Origin: Lachnospiraceae bacterium
Lineage (GTDB): Bacteria > Bacillota > Clostridia > Lachnospirales > Lachnospiraceae
Length of the DNA: 64,000 nucleotides
Direction: 5' to 3'
Assembly: GCA_015057115.1 (NCBI GenBank)
Contig: SVEZ01000006.1
Location: forward strand, 87,927-151,926
Positions 8,966 to 17,786 of this stretch are shown piece by piece. The position numbers and the translations under genes were made by a program. How positions within the stretch are numbered: position 1 is the stretch's first letter; every line of letters starts with the position of its first letter. The notes below the pieces were generated by a model. The model did not search any database. It was not told the origin of the DNA and worked only from the letters and a program-made list of their open reading frames with translations.

Positions 8966-11900
8966 TTATACCAGATATTTTTTAAAAACATCTATCAGTC
9001 GGCGCATATCAATCGGTTTCGCCATATGTTCGTTCATGCCCGCCTGTTTTGCAGCTTCCACATCCTCCGCAAAAGCATTGGCCGTCATAGCTATAATAGG
9101 AATGGTTTTGCCGTCCTGTCGCTCATGGTTTCGTATTTCCTCGGTAGCTTCATATCCATTCATAACCGGCATCTGAATATCCATCAAAATCATATCATAA
9201 TATCCCGGCTCGTGAGTTTCGAACTGTACCACGCCTTCCTGACCATTCTCAGCCTCTTCCACCTGAATTCCCCGAAGTTTCAAAATCTCACAAATAATTT
9301 CCCGGTTCAGCTTATTGTCCTCGACAACCAGAATTCGTTTACCGTCAAAGCGAACCTTCTTCTTATCCTTATGAGATTCTTTCTCTTTGTCTTCAGACAC
9401 CTTTCCGGCCGCATCTGCTTCCGACTCCTCTGCATACTTCAAGTTCAAACTCACCGTAAAAATTGTACCTTTTCCGACTTCGCTTTCCACCTGAATGTCT
9501 CCGTTCATCATCCGTACAACATTCTTGGCAATAGCCATTCCCAAGCCGGTACCCTGAATTCGGTTAATCCGATCGTCTTCTCCTCTGGAAAAAGGCTCAA
9601 AGAGCACTTTTATAAACTCTTTCGTCATGCCGATACCGTTATCCTTAAAGGAAAACTCATAATGGCCGCATTCCGGTGAGGCTCCCGCTTTTTCACACAC
9701 GGAAATTTCAATTTCTCCACCATCCGGTGTGTATTTGGTAGCGTTATTCAAAATGTTAATAAATACCTGCTCCAGTCTAAGGCTATCGCCGATTACACGC
9801 TGATGTTTTACGCCCTCCAGAGACAGTTTCAAATTATGATGATGTTCCTCAATGCTGGAATTCGTCATGGCCAGCATACCATCTATTAACTCTTGAATAC
9901 TAAAGGACTCTTCCCGAATCTGCAGCTTACCGGATTCAATTTTACTCATATCCAAAACATCATTAATAAGTCCTAAAAGATGCTGGCTGGACATGGTAAT
10001 CTTCTCAAGAGAATCCTTCACCCGCTCCTTATCATCTATATATTCTTTCGCCAAATCCGTCATACCGATAATGGCATTCATCGGAGTCCGGATATCATGG
10101 CTCATTCTTGATAAAAAGTCTGTTTTGGCCCGGTTTGCAGCATCAGCAGTTTCATACGCCTCTTTTAACGCCAACTTCGCCTGTTCTTCCACACGTCTGC
10201 TTTCCGTAACATCCGTGCACATTACAAAGGCAAAAACATGTCCCGTAATTACATCCTTTGACAGCAACGTATTAATTCGGAAAAACGTATTATCCATCGG
10301 GTCACGGAACTCGCTTTCCACATTGGTCTGCCCGGATTCATATAAGGCAATAAGACCCGCACAGGTTACCGGTTTTTCGGATGTTCCATCCGGAAAATCG
10401 ATTTTTCGGGCATTATGAATCTTATAGCAAAATTCGTCATACGAAACCGGTGGTTTCATTCCCAACAATTCCAGATAATGCACACCGTTAGTATCTACAA
10501 TGTCCTCATTCAGAATTCCTTCCGTCACATCAAACTGGTAGTGGTACAAGGCATTTCTCGTCAAGGCGTCCCGGTACTGACCACGTTCGTTGGCAATGGC
10601 AGCATAGGCTCCTTTTAACTCAATGGCATGTTGCTCCGCCTCATCAATATCCAGGATTACACTGTAAAACTTACTCTCGCCGTCTGAAAATTCTATCTTG
10701 TGTCCCACATCCTCTACCCAGAAATAACTTCCGTCTTTCTTGAGAATTCTGTATTTCAGGTACAGGTTGTTTCCATTTTTCATTTGTTGCAGGACACTCT
10801 CTTTTACCATCATCCGATCTTCCGGATGAATAAAGGTAGCCACATGTCGCTGCAAAATTTCCGCTTCCTCTTCCACGGAATATCCCAGCATGGCAATCAG
10901 ACGCGGAGACATGTACTCTATAGAAAAAGTCTCGTCGTCGGCTGCAATTTTAAAACCACCGGGAATTGCATCCATAATGGTCTTTAACTGAATGTTTTCC
11001 CGCTGCCGGATTTCCTTTAGTTTCCGCTGATACTCCCGCTCCTGTCGACGTTCATCGTCTATATGGCTGATGGCAATCAGCGCATTTTCACCGGATGGAA
11101 AAACGCTTAATCGAAGCCAGGTACCCCGTACACTCTGATAGTCATGGTTTAACATTACGCCTTTTTCCAACCTGACCGGCAGGGTTTGAGGATCCAGAAA
11201 TTCCTTAATCTCTTCCCGATACAACTCCCCAACTCCTCGCTCGATGAATACTTCAAGGGTTCGATCCAAAGCATGGTTCTTTCTGTCGTTCAGACAACTA
11301 CGCTCATCGCCGGATGCCATAATAATACTGTTTTCCTTAAAATTGCAGGCAAATACCCCTAAGTAAACGCTTCCCAGTGCAGAAATAACACTCATCTGCA
11401 CATCCATGGTTCTGGCATTTTCCTGGAGTTTCCTCTGATACATTCGCGTATGCTGTTTATTGTGTTCACGAGAAACATAAGACGCCAAAAGCTGCGAAGC
11501 CAGACGAAGGACTTCTCGGCAACCTTCATCTTCTTCCCAATCGTCCCGAATACCCTGACAGCTTTCTACACCTACATATCCGATAACGCCACTCTCTTCT
11601 TCCCGAATTCCGCATAAAAACGCAGACTTGCACCCTTGCTCCCGTAAAAACTCGTGTGCTTTTACCCCAAGGGCCCCCACGTCTCTGCAAAATCGAATTC
11701 CATCTTCTCCCAGCATACGGTTGGCCAGTTCCACACGGAAAGGAAGTTTCTGCCGACTCATCTGTACCGGTTCAATCCCCTCTGCACACCATTCATATGT
11801 ATTGCAACAAAATCCTTCTTCCGATGCCTCATATATGGAAACACGATCCGCCTTCAGATACCGTCCGATTAAGGACAAAGCATTTTCCATACCTCTCTCT

Positions 11901-12412
11901 TCTTCACCGGAATCATACAACCGTTTGAAAACTTCCCTGAAAAAGCTATCGTTTCTCTGACGTTCTTCCTTCATCTGATGTTCTAAGCGTTCAGCTTTTT
12001 CCAATGCCATCTTGCTTGCGCTAACATCCATAAAGGAAGCCTGCTCATACCAAAATATCCCTCTGGCATCTTCGTCTTTTTCCAGACACTGTACCACTCC
12101 GGTAACCCAGACTACCTCACCATCATCTCTTGTAAGCGGATATTCAAACGTGATTTTGCCATGTCCCTGAGACAAAAATCTCTGTATATCCTTCAGGCGC
12201 TCTTGGGGCTCCGATGCAAACAGCTTTCCCAGACTGGTCATCAGATTCAAACCTCTTCCCGAAGTCACTCCGAAAACCCTGCCCCCTTCCAGATTCAGAT
12301 TGTCAATGCAAATTGCCTGGTCTTCATATAAACGGAACTGCACTAATCCACACGGAATATTAATAAACAGTTCCTCACCAACAGCATAGCCTTTTTTTGC
12401 TTCTTCCCTCAT
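8966..12412 (-). CDS. PAS/GAF hybrid sensor histidine kinase with receiver
   Basis: A 1148-aa cytoplasmic hybrid kinase without membrane segments. In order: a PAS-like N-terminus (about 20-130), a GAF-like region (about 165-320), a linker domain, a PAS_3 domain with PAC (about 480-600, YRILKKDGSYFWVEDVGHK), a further PAS-like region (about 600-745), HisKA with phospho-accepting His772 in MSHDIRTPMNAIIG, HATPase_c (NATKYTPDGG, DNGIGM, GTGLGMAIAK) and a receiver whose phospho-Asp is Asp1078 in LMDIQMPVMNGYEA. The output partner is not encoded nearby. Its translation start lies at the end of an unusual tandem repeat carrying two extra copies of the ribosome site. The signal is unknown. Confidence 0.9.
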   Translation of the reverse strand: MREEAKKGYAVGEELFINIPCGLVQFRLYEDQAICIDNLNLEGGRVFGVTSGRGLNLMTSLGKLFASEPQERLKDIQRFLSQGHGKITFEYPLTRDDGEVVWVTGVVQCLEKDEDARGIFWYEQASFMDVSASKMALEKAERLEHQMKEERQRNDSFFREVFKRLYDSGEEERGMENALSLIGRYLKADRVSIYEASEEGFCCNTYEWCAEGIEPVQMSRQKLPFRVELANRMLGEDGIRFCRDVGALGVKAHEFLREQGCKSAFLCGIREEESGVIGYVGVESCQGIRDDWEEDEGCREVLRLASQLLASYVSREHNKQHTRMYQRKLQENARTMDVQMSVISALGSVYLGVFACNFKENSIIMASGDERSCLNDRKNHALDRTLEVFIERGVGELYREEIKEFLDPQTLPVRLEKGVMLNHDYQSVRGTWLRLSVFPSGENALIAISHIDDERRQEREYQRKLKEIRQRENIQLKTIMDAIPGGFKIAADDETFSIEYMSPRLIAMLGYSVEEEAEILQRHVATFIHPEDRMMVKESVLQQMKNGNNLYLKYRILKKDGSYFWVEDVGHKIEFSDGESKFYSVILDIDEAEQHAIELKGAYAAIANERGQYRDALTRNALYHYQFDVTEGILNEDIVDTNGVHYLELLGMKPPVSYDEFCYKIHNARKIDFPDGTSEKPVTCAGLIALYESGQTNVESEFRDPMDNTFFRINTLLSKDVITGHVFAFVMCTDVTESRRVEEQAKLALKEAYETADAANRAKTDFLSRMSHDIRTPMNAIIGMTDLAKEYIDDKERVKDSLEKITMSSQHLLGLINDVLDMSKIESGKLQIREESFSIQELIDGMLAMTNSSIEEHHHNLKLSLEGVKHQRVIGDSLRLEQVFINILNNATKYTPDGGEIEISVCEKAGASPECGHYEFSFKDNGIGMTKEFIKVLFEPFSRGEDDRINRIQGTGLGMAIAKNVVRMMNGDIQVESEVGKGTIFTVSLNLKYAEESEADAAGKVSEDKEKESHKDKKKVRFDGKRILVVEDNKLNREIICEILKLRGIQVEEAENGQEGVVQFETHEPGYYDMILMDIQMPVMNGYEATEEIRNHERQDGKTIPIIAMTANAFAEDVEAAKQAGMNEHMAKPIDMRRLIDVFKKYLV

Positions 12413-12465
12413 AGAATTTCTTCCTTATCTCATAGAATTTCTTCCTTATCTCATAAAATTTCTCA
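12409..12465 (-). repeat. 21-bp tandem repeat duplicating SD and start codon
   Basis: Two exact 21-bp units (12409-12429 and 12430-12450) and a partial third lie across the kinase start. On the minus strand each unit reads ATGAGATAAGGAAGAAATTC T, so every copy holds a GGAAG ribosome site, and the upstream copies also hold the mini-ORF ATG-AGA-TAA. Confidence 0.85.
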
Positions 12466-12686
12466 TACATCATATAGAAACAGTATACCATACCCCACTA
12501 TCGTCTGTCATCTCCTTAAATTGCGACAGCGTCTTTTTTATAACGAAATAGTGCAACAGTATAGTTTTCCGCCGCTAATTGCTTATTTTTTTAATTTCAA
12601 ACACTTTTTTTAATCGTTCATTCATTTATAATTCATTTTTTTATAATGTTTCTTTCACAAATCCCTTCCATTGTGTATACAATTTG

Positions 12687-12695
12687 TGGTATTAT
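12687..12695 (+). promoter_or_regulatory. Extended -10 promoter of the Na+ symporter
   Basis: TGgTATTAT is a good extended -10 element; no convincing -35 is seen at 16-18 bp. AAGGAGGT follows at about 12722, just before the ATG. The rest of the 320-bp gap to the kinase is AT-rich with nothing else recognised apart from the repeat. Confidence 0.45.
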
Positions 12696-12735
12696 CAAAC
12701 TATCAATTTAATGTTACTAAATAAGGAGGTATTTT

Positions 12736-14136
12736 ATGGAAGAAAAGAAAAGGGGATCCTTTTCGGGATCACTAGGTTTCGTACTTGCAGCCGCAGGTAG
12801 TGCCGTTGGTTTAGGAAATCTATGGCGTTTCCCATACCTGGCAGCCAGAAACGGGGGAGGTTTATTTCTGGTAATCTACATCATCTTGGCATTGACATTT
12901 GGTTTTGCAATGCTGACCACTGAAATCGGTATCGGACGTAAGACACGTCAGAGCCCGCTGACCGCTTTTGCCAAATTGAATCAGAAGTTCAAATTTGCAG
13001 GCGTTTTAGCATGTTTGATTCCGTTCATGATCCTTCCGTACTACTGCGCTATCGGCGGATGGGTAATCAAGTATTTCATCGCTTTTGTTACCGGACAGGG
13101 CGTGAAAGCAGCACAGGACGGCTATTTCGGCGGATTTATCACTGCCGAAGCAGAGCCAATCATTATGATGATTATCTTCTTCGCAATTACAGCTGTTATC
13201 GTATTTGCCGGAGTTGATAAAGGTATTGAGTCCTTCAGTAAGATTGTTATGCCGGCATTATTGGTTATCGTTATCGGTATTTCTATTTACTGCTTAACCT
13301 TACACAGTGATGCATCCGGCGAAGCAAGAACCGGTCTTCAGGGTCTTGCAGTTTACATTATTCCGAATTTTGACGGATTAACCTTACAGAAATTCTTATC
13401 CGTAACAATGGATGCCATGGGACAGTTGTTCTTTAGTTTATCTGTTGCAATGGGTATTATGATTGCATACGGTTCCTATGTTGGTGACGATGCAAACTTA
13501 AGTAAATCTATTAACCAGATTGAAATCTGCGACACCGGTGTTGCTTTCTTAGCAGGTGTTATGATTATCCCGGCGGTATTTGCATTTATGGGACCTGCAG
13601 GTTTGGAAGCTTCCGGACCGAGCCTTATGTTCGTATCCTTACCAAAGGTATTCCAGTCCATGGGAATGATTGGTAACTTTATTGGAGCATTATTCTTCGC
13701 GATGGTTCTTTTTGCTGCATTAACCAGTTCTGTATCCTTGATGGAAGCAGTTGTTGCAAGCTTCATGGATCAGTTTAACTGGGAGCGTAAGAGAGCAAGT
13801 ATCTTTGAAGGCATCTGCTGCTTCGTTATCGCAGTTATTGTATGTCTCGGATACAACAAGCTGTATTTCGAGTTCACCTTACCAAACGGTGCTGTTGCAC
13901 AGATTCTTGATATTCTTGACTACTTAAGCAACAACCTGTTCATGCCGATTATCGCAATCGCTGAGTGTATCTTAGTTGGTTGGGTACTTGGACCTTCTTC
14001 CATCGAAGAAGAAATCGAAAAAGGCGGCGTCAAGATGGGAAGAAAAGGTTTATACGAAATCATGGTTAAATTCGTAGCACCAATCCTCTTATTTGTCCTG
14101 TTCTTAAGAGCTGCAGGTGTTCTTACAGCAATCTAA
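12736..14136 (+). CDS. SNF-family sodium-dependent transporter
   Basis: A 466-aa polytopic membrane protein of the neurotransmitter:sodium symporter (SNF) family, with about 11-12 hydrophobic segments. The N-terminal GSAVGLGNLWRFPY block (around residues 17-30) forms the unwound TM1 that binds Na+ and substrate in LeuT-like proteins; TM6/TM8-like stretches (FFSLSVAMGIMIAYGSY, ALTSSVSLMEAVVASF) are also typical. Bacterial members carry amino acids; the substrate cannot be read here. It stands alone with its own promoter and terminator. A gene for a glycine-riboswitch-controlled membrane protein lies convergently behind it. Confidence 0.92.
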   Translation: MEEKKRGSFSGSLGFVLAAAGSAVGLGNLWRFPYLAARNGGGLFLVIYIILALTFGFAMLTTEIGIGRKTRQSPLTAFAKLNQKFKFAGVLACLIPFMILPYYCAIGGWVIKYFIAFVTGQGVKAAQDGYFGGFITAEAEPIIMMIIFFAITAVIVFAGVDKGIESFSKIVMPALLVIVIGISIYCLTLHSDASGEARTGLQGLAVYIIPNFDGLTLQKFLSVTMDAMGQLFFSLSVAMGIMIAYGSYVGDDANLSKSINQIEICDTGVAFLAGVMIIPAVFAFMGPAGLEASGPSLMFVSLPKVFQSMGMIGNFIGALFFAMVLFAALTSSVSLMEAVVASFMDQFNWERKRASIFEGICCFVIAVIVCLGYNKLYFEFTLPNGAVAQILDILDYLSNNLFMPIIAIAECILVGWVLGPSSIEEEIEKGGVKMGRKGLYEIMVKFVAPILLFVLFLRAAGVLTAI

Positions 14137-14154
14137 AAGAGCTACATAGCAACC

Positions 14155-14206
14155 AAAAAGGGATGTTCTTCCTGTATCCATTGGATTAGGAAGTCATCCC
14201 TTTTTT
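14155..14206 (+). terminator. Intrinsic terminator of the Na+ symporter gene
   Basis: AAAAAGGGATG pairs with CATCCCTTTTTT, extended by TTCCT/AGGAA inside, and ends in a T6 run. Confidence 0.85.
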
Positions 14207-14235
14207 ATTGAAATATTATATCCTACTAATTCATC

Positions 14236-15267
14236 TTACGCTTCATGCGCTTCACGATATACGTGAACAGTATTCTTAACCGGGCTTACTTTGAATACAT
14301 AAACTCCTAACGCACCTGCAATCAAACCGCCTACTGCAGCAATACCAAGGGCCAAAGCAACAGTCATTGGGTCGTTAAATGCAAACGGAGCAATCATTCC
14401 CGGAATCGGAGATGCAGTTCCCGGTGCATTGTTTACAATACCAAGAAGTGCAGCGCCTGTTCCTGCCAAGCCACCGCCAATGAAGTTGGAACAGTAAATC
14501 GGAATCGGGTTCTTGGTAATTACATCTGCCTGTGTTAACGGCTCTAACATAACAGAAACCACCTTGGAGTTATCACCCAACTTCAATCCGTAGAAAATCA
14601 TTCCGTTTGTAAAAGATCCGCCAAAACATGCAATCGCCGCAATTCCCATAGGAAGACCGGTAAGTCCTAACATTGCAGTCAGCGCCATACTACTTAATGG
14701 GGATGTACAAATCATCTTAATAATTCCGCCAAGGACAAATCCCATGAAAATCGGGCTCTGAGCAGTCGCTGCTGTAATTGTTCCACCAATTGTGGTCATC
14801 GCTGCATCCACAGCCGGTCCTGCAATCATTGCCACGCCTCTTGCCAACGGTGCCAGTGCAAAAGCTCCAAAAATCATGTTTACACCATTCGGAAGGTATT
14901 TCTCAACATAAGGCGCAACCAATCCTACTACATATCCTGCCATAAATCCCGGCAAAATTCCGTAGCCGCCTAAAGCAACACCTGCTACAGCACAAAATAC
15001 CGGATTTACACCCATTGCCAACGGAACCAGGAAAGCGGCAGCAACGCCACCCATTCCACCGGAGGTTGCACCAACCTCTCCTAAAAACTGAATTCCGATC
15101 AAATCACCGGTTATGTATTTTAGCACTGCTTCCACTAAAAAGGTTGCCACTGCAGCATTGGCCATTCCGGACATTGCCAGGGATCCCTTTGGTGCTTTCA
15201 TACTGAATACAGAAAACATTCCTAAAGTACACAACAATAATGCGATACCTTTTACCATTACTAACAT
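14236..15267 (-). CDS. PTS_EIIC_2 family membrane protein, riboswitch controlled
   Basis: A 343-aa glycine/alanine-rich protein with about 8-10 membrane segments. The repeated features (GATSGGMGGVAAAFLVPLAMG, NPIPIYCSNFIGGG, NNAPGTASPIPGMIAPF) fit the PTS_EIIC_2 (PF13303) group, which resembles sugar-PTS IIC proteins but usually lacks IIA/IIB partners; none is seen here. The start has an AAGGAG ribosome site 8 nt upstream. A tandem glycine riboswitch lies in its leader, so glycine or a linked compound probably controls it. That makes a sugar substrate doubtful and an amino-acid-related role more likely; this last step is inference. Confidence 0.8.
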   Translation of the reverse strand: MLVMVKGIALLLCTLGMFSVFSMKAPKGSLAMSGMANAAVATFLVEAVLKYITGDLIGIQFLGEVGATSGGMGGVAAAFLVPLAMGVNPVFCAVAGVALGGYGILPGFMAGYVVGLVAPYVEKYLPNGVNMIFGAFALAPLARGVAMIAGPAVDAAMTTIGGTITAATAQSPIFMGFVLGGIIKMICTSPLSSMALTAMLGLTGLPMGIAAIACFGGSFTNGMIFYGLKLGDNSKVVSVMLEPLTQADVITKNPIPIYCSNFIGGGLAGTGAALLGIVNNAPGTASPIPGMIAPFAFNDPMTVALALGIAAVGGLIAGALGVYVFKVSPVKNTVHVYREAHEA

Positions 15268-15314
15268 AATAACTATCTCCTTACCTAAATGTGCAAGCCA
15301 CGAAAAAACGGCAC

Positions 15315-15337
15315 AAAAAAAGAACCGAAAATTCTTA
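15315..15337 (-). terminator. Possible riboswitch expression-platform terminator
   Basis: On the minus strand AAGAA and TTCTT form a short stem directly followed by a T7 run, downstream of the second glycine aptamer. The stem is weak, so it is only a candidate switch element. Confidence 0.4.
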
Positions 15338-15344
15338 CAGGCTC

Positions 15345-15508
15345 CTATGAGTATGTAACAATCTCTGTCCTTTTACCTGAAAGATCTACTTCTTCGGTCC
15401 ACTTACGTGCTTCTCCAGAGTGACGTCCGAGTCCAATTCTTTTACCTGAGAGTTTCTATCCCCTTCGGTGCTTAAAAAAGTCTCTCTTGGATTCTTCTTC
15501 CGTCTTGC
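15345..15508 (-). promoter_or_regulatory. Tandem glycine riboswitch
   Basis: Read on the minus strand there are two copies of the aptamer core: ACCGAAGGGG ... ACTCTCAGGTAAAAG for the first, and ACCGAAGAAG ... TTTCAGGTAAAAGGACAGAG for the second, separated by a short linker. This is the standard two-aptamer glycine riboswitch architecture. It lies between a promoter at 15515-15543 and the PTS_EIIC_2 gene. Confidence 0.9.
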
Positions 15509-15514
15509 ATGTAC

Positions 15515-15543
15515 ATTATATAATCACTTTTTTTGAATTACAA
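15515..15543 (-). promoter_or_regulatory. Promoter of the riboswitch transcript
   Basis: Minus-strand TTGTAA (15538-15543) and TATAAT (15515-15520), spacer 17 bp, about 10 bp before the first riboswitch helix. Confidence 0.7.
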
Positions 15544-15627
15544 CCCTATAATGATTAATATTTTTAAAACTTTATGTTTAAGAATTATTAAACACTTCAA
15601 AAACTTCTTAAAAAATGATAAACCCTA

Positions 15628-15656
15628 TTGTAATTCATCCGGTTTTATTATACAAT
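15628..15656 (+). promoter_or_regulatory. Promoter of degV
   Basis: TTGTAA (15628-15633) and TACAAT (15651-15656) with a 17-bp spacer, 47 bp before the DegV start; AAGGAG lies just before the ATG. Confidence 0.6.
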
Positions 15657-15702
15657 GTCATGTAGTAATGAAAACTACGTGATTTTGTAAAGGAGACTTT
15701 GA

Positions 15703-16530
15703 ATGAAATATGTAGCAGATTCTTCTTGTGATTTTGCAACCTTTCCGGGCATCGATTTTTCCATGGTTCCGTTGACCATTTCCACAGATGAACGAGAATT
15801 TATAGATGGCGCAGATTTGAATGTAGATGAAATGCTTTCCTATTTGGAGAACCATAAAGGCCGTTCCTATACCGCCTGCCCCTCTACAGATGCATGGCTT
15901 CAGGCTTTCGGTGATGCAAAAGAAATTTTTGCCATCACAATTACAAGCGGTCTTTCCGGCACATATAACAGTGCCAACATCGCCAAGGATATGTATCTGA
16001 GCGATCATCCGGATGCAAAGATTCATATTATAGATTCCCTTTCCACCGGACCGGGTATGTATCTTCTTCTGGAAAAACTGGTTGAGTTTGAAAAAGCAGG
16101 ACTTTCCTTTGAAGAAATGTGCACGCGCATTGAAGAATATAAAGATGGTAACCACCTGTATTTCGGATTACAGTCCATCAACAATCTTGCCAAAAACGGC
16201 CGTGTCAACAAGATTCTGGCTTCCGCTATAGGTATGTTGGGTATCAGCATCCTGGGAACCGCAAGCAAAGAGGGCACTATTGAATCCGTAGCAAAATGTC
16301 GCGGAGATAAGCGCCTCATTAAGGATACTTTACGCGAAATGAAAGCGGTCGGTTATCACGGGGGCAAAGTTCGCATTAACAACGTGGTCAATCCGGCTAT
16401 CAGTGATGCCTTAAAGGCCGCTGTACTGGCCGAATTTCCAAAGGCAGATGTGCTTTGTTATCCATCCTTCGGCCTTACCGGCTACTATGCAGAGCGCAAC
16501 GGATTTATTCTTGGTTGCGAGTGTCAATAA
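15703..16530 (+). CDS. DegV family fatty-acid-binding protein
   Basis: A 275-aa cytosolic protein of standard DegV length. N-terminal DSSCDF, the middle TACPSTDAWLQAF, the lipid-contacting ITSGLSGTYNSA and the VDSxSxGPG-like IDSLSTGPG motif are all present. DegV/FakB proteins bind a fatty acid and can present it to a FakA kinase for acyl-phosphate synthesis; no fakA-type gene is visible here. It stands alone between its own promoter and terminator. The family is certain; a FakB role is inferred from the family. Confidence 0.92.
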   Translation: MKYVADSSCDFATFPGIDFSMVPLTISTDEREFIDGADLNVDEMLSYLENHKGRSYTACPSTDAWLQAFGDAKEIFAITITSGLSGTYNSANIAKDMYLSDHPDAKIHIIDSLSTGPGMYLLLEKLVEFEKAGLSFEEMCTRIEEYKDGNHLYFGLQSINNLAKNGRVNKILASAIGMLGISILGTASKEGTIESVAKCRGDKRLIKDTLREMKAVGYHGGKVRINNVVNPAISDALKAAVLAEFPKADVLCYPSFGLTGYYAERNGFILGCECQ

Positions 16531-16549
16531 TCACTTTTCAGCAAACATG

Positions 16550-16590
16550 ACGAAATATGTCACAGATAATCTGCGACATATTTCGTCCTT
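16550..16590 (+). terminator. Intrinsic terminator of degV
   Basis: Perfect 12-bp stem ACGAAATATGTC/GACATATTTCGT with a 13-nt loop, followed by CCTTTTTT. Confidence 0.85.
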
Positions 16591-16592
16591 TT

Positions 16593-16922
16593 TTATGAAG
16601 GCTGCTCTTTCATCTGCTGTCCATATCGATACATTTTAATTCCCAAATAATGCGCCAATTCCTCCATTAGATTCATCATCTCGTCTAAATCATTGTCACC
16701 ATTTTCTTTTTCCAACCGCTGTAAAATGCGAGTCTTATACTCGTAAACCTGCTCGTATAAAACGGCCCCTTCCCTGTTCGCATCAAATTCATTTTCGACG
16801 CTGACAGGAAGTTCCTCCGGGACCTCCTTTTCTTCAATTTCATCACACATGACAGCATAAATAATCTCTTCTAGGCACAATTGCTTCATTTGCGCCATTT
16901 TTGACAAATCTCGCCAATCCAT
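16593..16922 (-). CDS. Hypothetical protein, 109 aa
   Basis: The family is not recognised. The start chosen is ATG at 16922 because AAGGAGGT lies 10 nt before it; a longer reading exists but has no ribosome site. The protein is acidic in the middle (CDEIEEKEVPEELP) and ends in a charged, probably helical region with LMEELAHYLGIKMYRYGQQ. No membrane segment or signal peptide is seen. It lies alone, tail to tail with degV, and has an inverted repeat about 65 bp upstream of its start. Confidence 0.65.
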   Translation of the reverse strand: MDWRDLSKMAQMKQLCLEEIIYAVMCDEIEEKEVPEELPVSVENEFDANREGAVLYEQVYEYKTRILQRLEKENGDNDLDEMMNLMEELAHYLGIKMYRYGQQMKEQPS

Positions 16923-16986
16923 GTCGGTTCTACCTCCTTGCCAAATCTTTGATACCCATATTTTTACATATTTCGCCCTCACATCC

Positions 16987-17051
16987 TGTCGATAGCCGTC
17001 GACAAAATAAAAAATACGAAAAATCTTTTTAGAAGTCTTTTCGTATTTTTA
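16987..17051. repeat. Inverted repeat and AT-rich hairpin
   Basis: TGTCGA-tagccg-TCGACA (16987-17004) is a perfect palindromic pair that could be an operator for the 109-aa gene. Next to it AAAAATACGAAAA/TTTTCGTATTTTT (17009-17050) forms a 13-bp stem with A/T runs at both ends, as in a bidirectional terminator. It is the second such structure after hsp20. Confidence 0.6.
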
Positions 17052-17160
17052 GTATTTATATCAAGCTTCCAATCCATTTGAGAAGACAGTCCTACCTACT
17101 TTTATCATAGTCTGAAAGCAGATAGATGTCAAAAGAATTTTCTGTGGACTCCACATTATA

Positions 17161-17194
17161 AAAGCCCCGAGGCTTAAACCTCGGGGCTTTTTTC
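17161..17194 (-). terminator. Intrinsic terminator of hsp20
   Basis: 12-bp stem AAAGCCCCGAGG/CCTCGGGGCTTT with a 6-nt loop directly after the hsp20 stop. Confidence 0.85.
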
Positions 17195-17647
17195 TTATCC
17201 TTCTATCATTATTGTGTGTTTCTCAGGAACCTTATTCTCATTCTTCGGCAACATCAACTTCAGGACGCCATCCTCAAACTTTGCCTTCACCTCATCATTG
17301 GTGACCATATCGCCAATGTAAAAGCTTCTCTGCATACTTCCGGCGTAGCGCTCCTGTCGAATGATTCTACCTTTCTTATCCTGTTTATCCCTGTCCAGTC
17401 CCTTGGATGCAGCCACTGTCAAATAACCATTCTGCAAATCCAAATGAATTTCGTCTTTCTTAAAGCCCGGCAAATCAATGTCTACCTCATAGGCATCCTC
17501 ATGTTCCTTCACATCCGTCTTCATAAGCTGGGATGCACGTTTGCCATAGAGCTTGCGATCCACATCGTCAAATCCTCTAAAGGCCGGAAAATCGAAATCC
17601 ATAAAATCATCAAATAACTTCTCTCCTAACATACTTGGGTACAACAT
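17195..17647 (-). CDS. Hsp20 small heat-shock protein
   Basis: A 150-aa alpha-crystallin-type chaperone. The ACD spans about residues 42-140, with DVKEHEDAYEVDIDLPGFKK at its start, DLQNGYLTVAA, the RQERYAGSMQRSFYIGD loop and the closing ...AKFEDGVLKLMLPK motif with its GVL signature. It holds unfolding proteins during stress. Expression should be controlled by HrcA, because a CIRCE element overlaps its promoter. It is a single-gene unit with its own terminator. Confidence 0.95.
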   Translation of the reverse strand: MLYPSMLGEKLFDDFMDFDFPAFRGFDDVDRKLYGKRASQLMKTDVKEHEDAYEVDIDLPGFKKDEIHLDLQNGYLTVAASKGLDRDKQDKKGRIIRQERYAGSMQRSFYIGDMVTNDEVKAKFEDGVLKLMLPKNENKVPEKHTIMIEG

Positions 17648-17731
17648 AAGTCATTCCTCCTTACTCAAAAAATAATTGTTATGTAATCTTGAGCATTGGG
17701 ACGGATCTCTCTGTTCCTTTGTTCTAAATAT

Positions 17732-17774
17732 GTTATAGCACTTTTTGTTAGCACTGTCAAGAGGTGAGTGCTAA
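17732..17774 (-). promoter_or_regulatory. CIRCE/HrcA operator and promoter of hsp20
   Basis: TTAGCACTG-N9-GAGTGCTAA at 17748-17774 is CIRCE with one mismatch in the 9-9-9 pattern. Minus-strand TTGACA (17755-17760) and TATAAC (17732-17737), 17 bp apart, overlap it, so HrcA binding would block the promoter. Confidence 0.9.
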
Positions 17775-17786
17775 TTTTTCTGAATT

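Noticed and set aside
8900..9679. 259-codon frame opposite the hybrid kinase receiver
   Set aside because: Antisense to the conserved HATPase and receiver coding region; basic, Cys- and His-rich composition typical of shadow frames.
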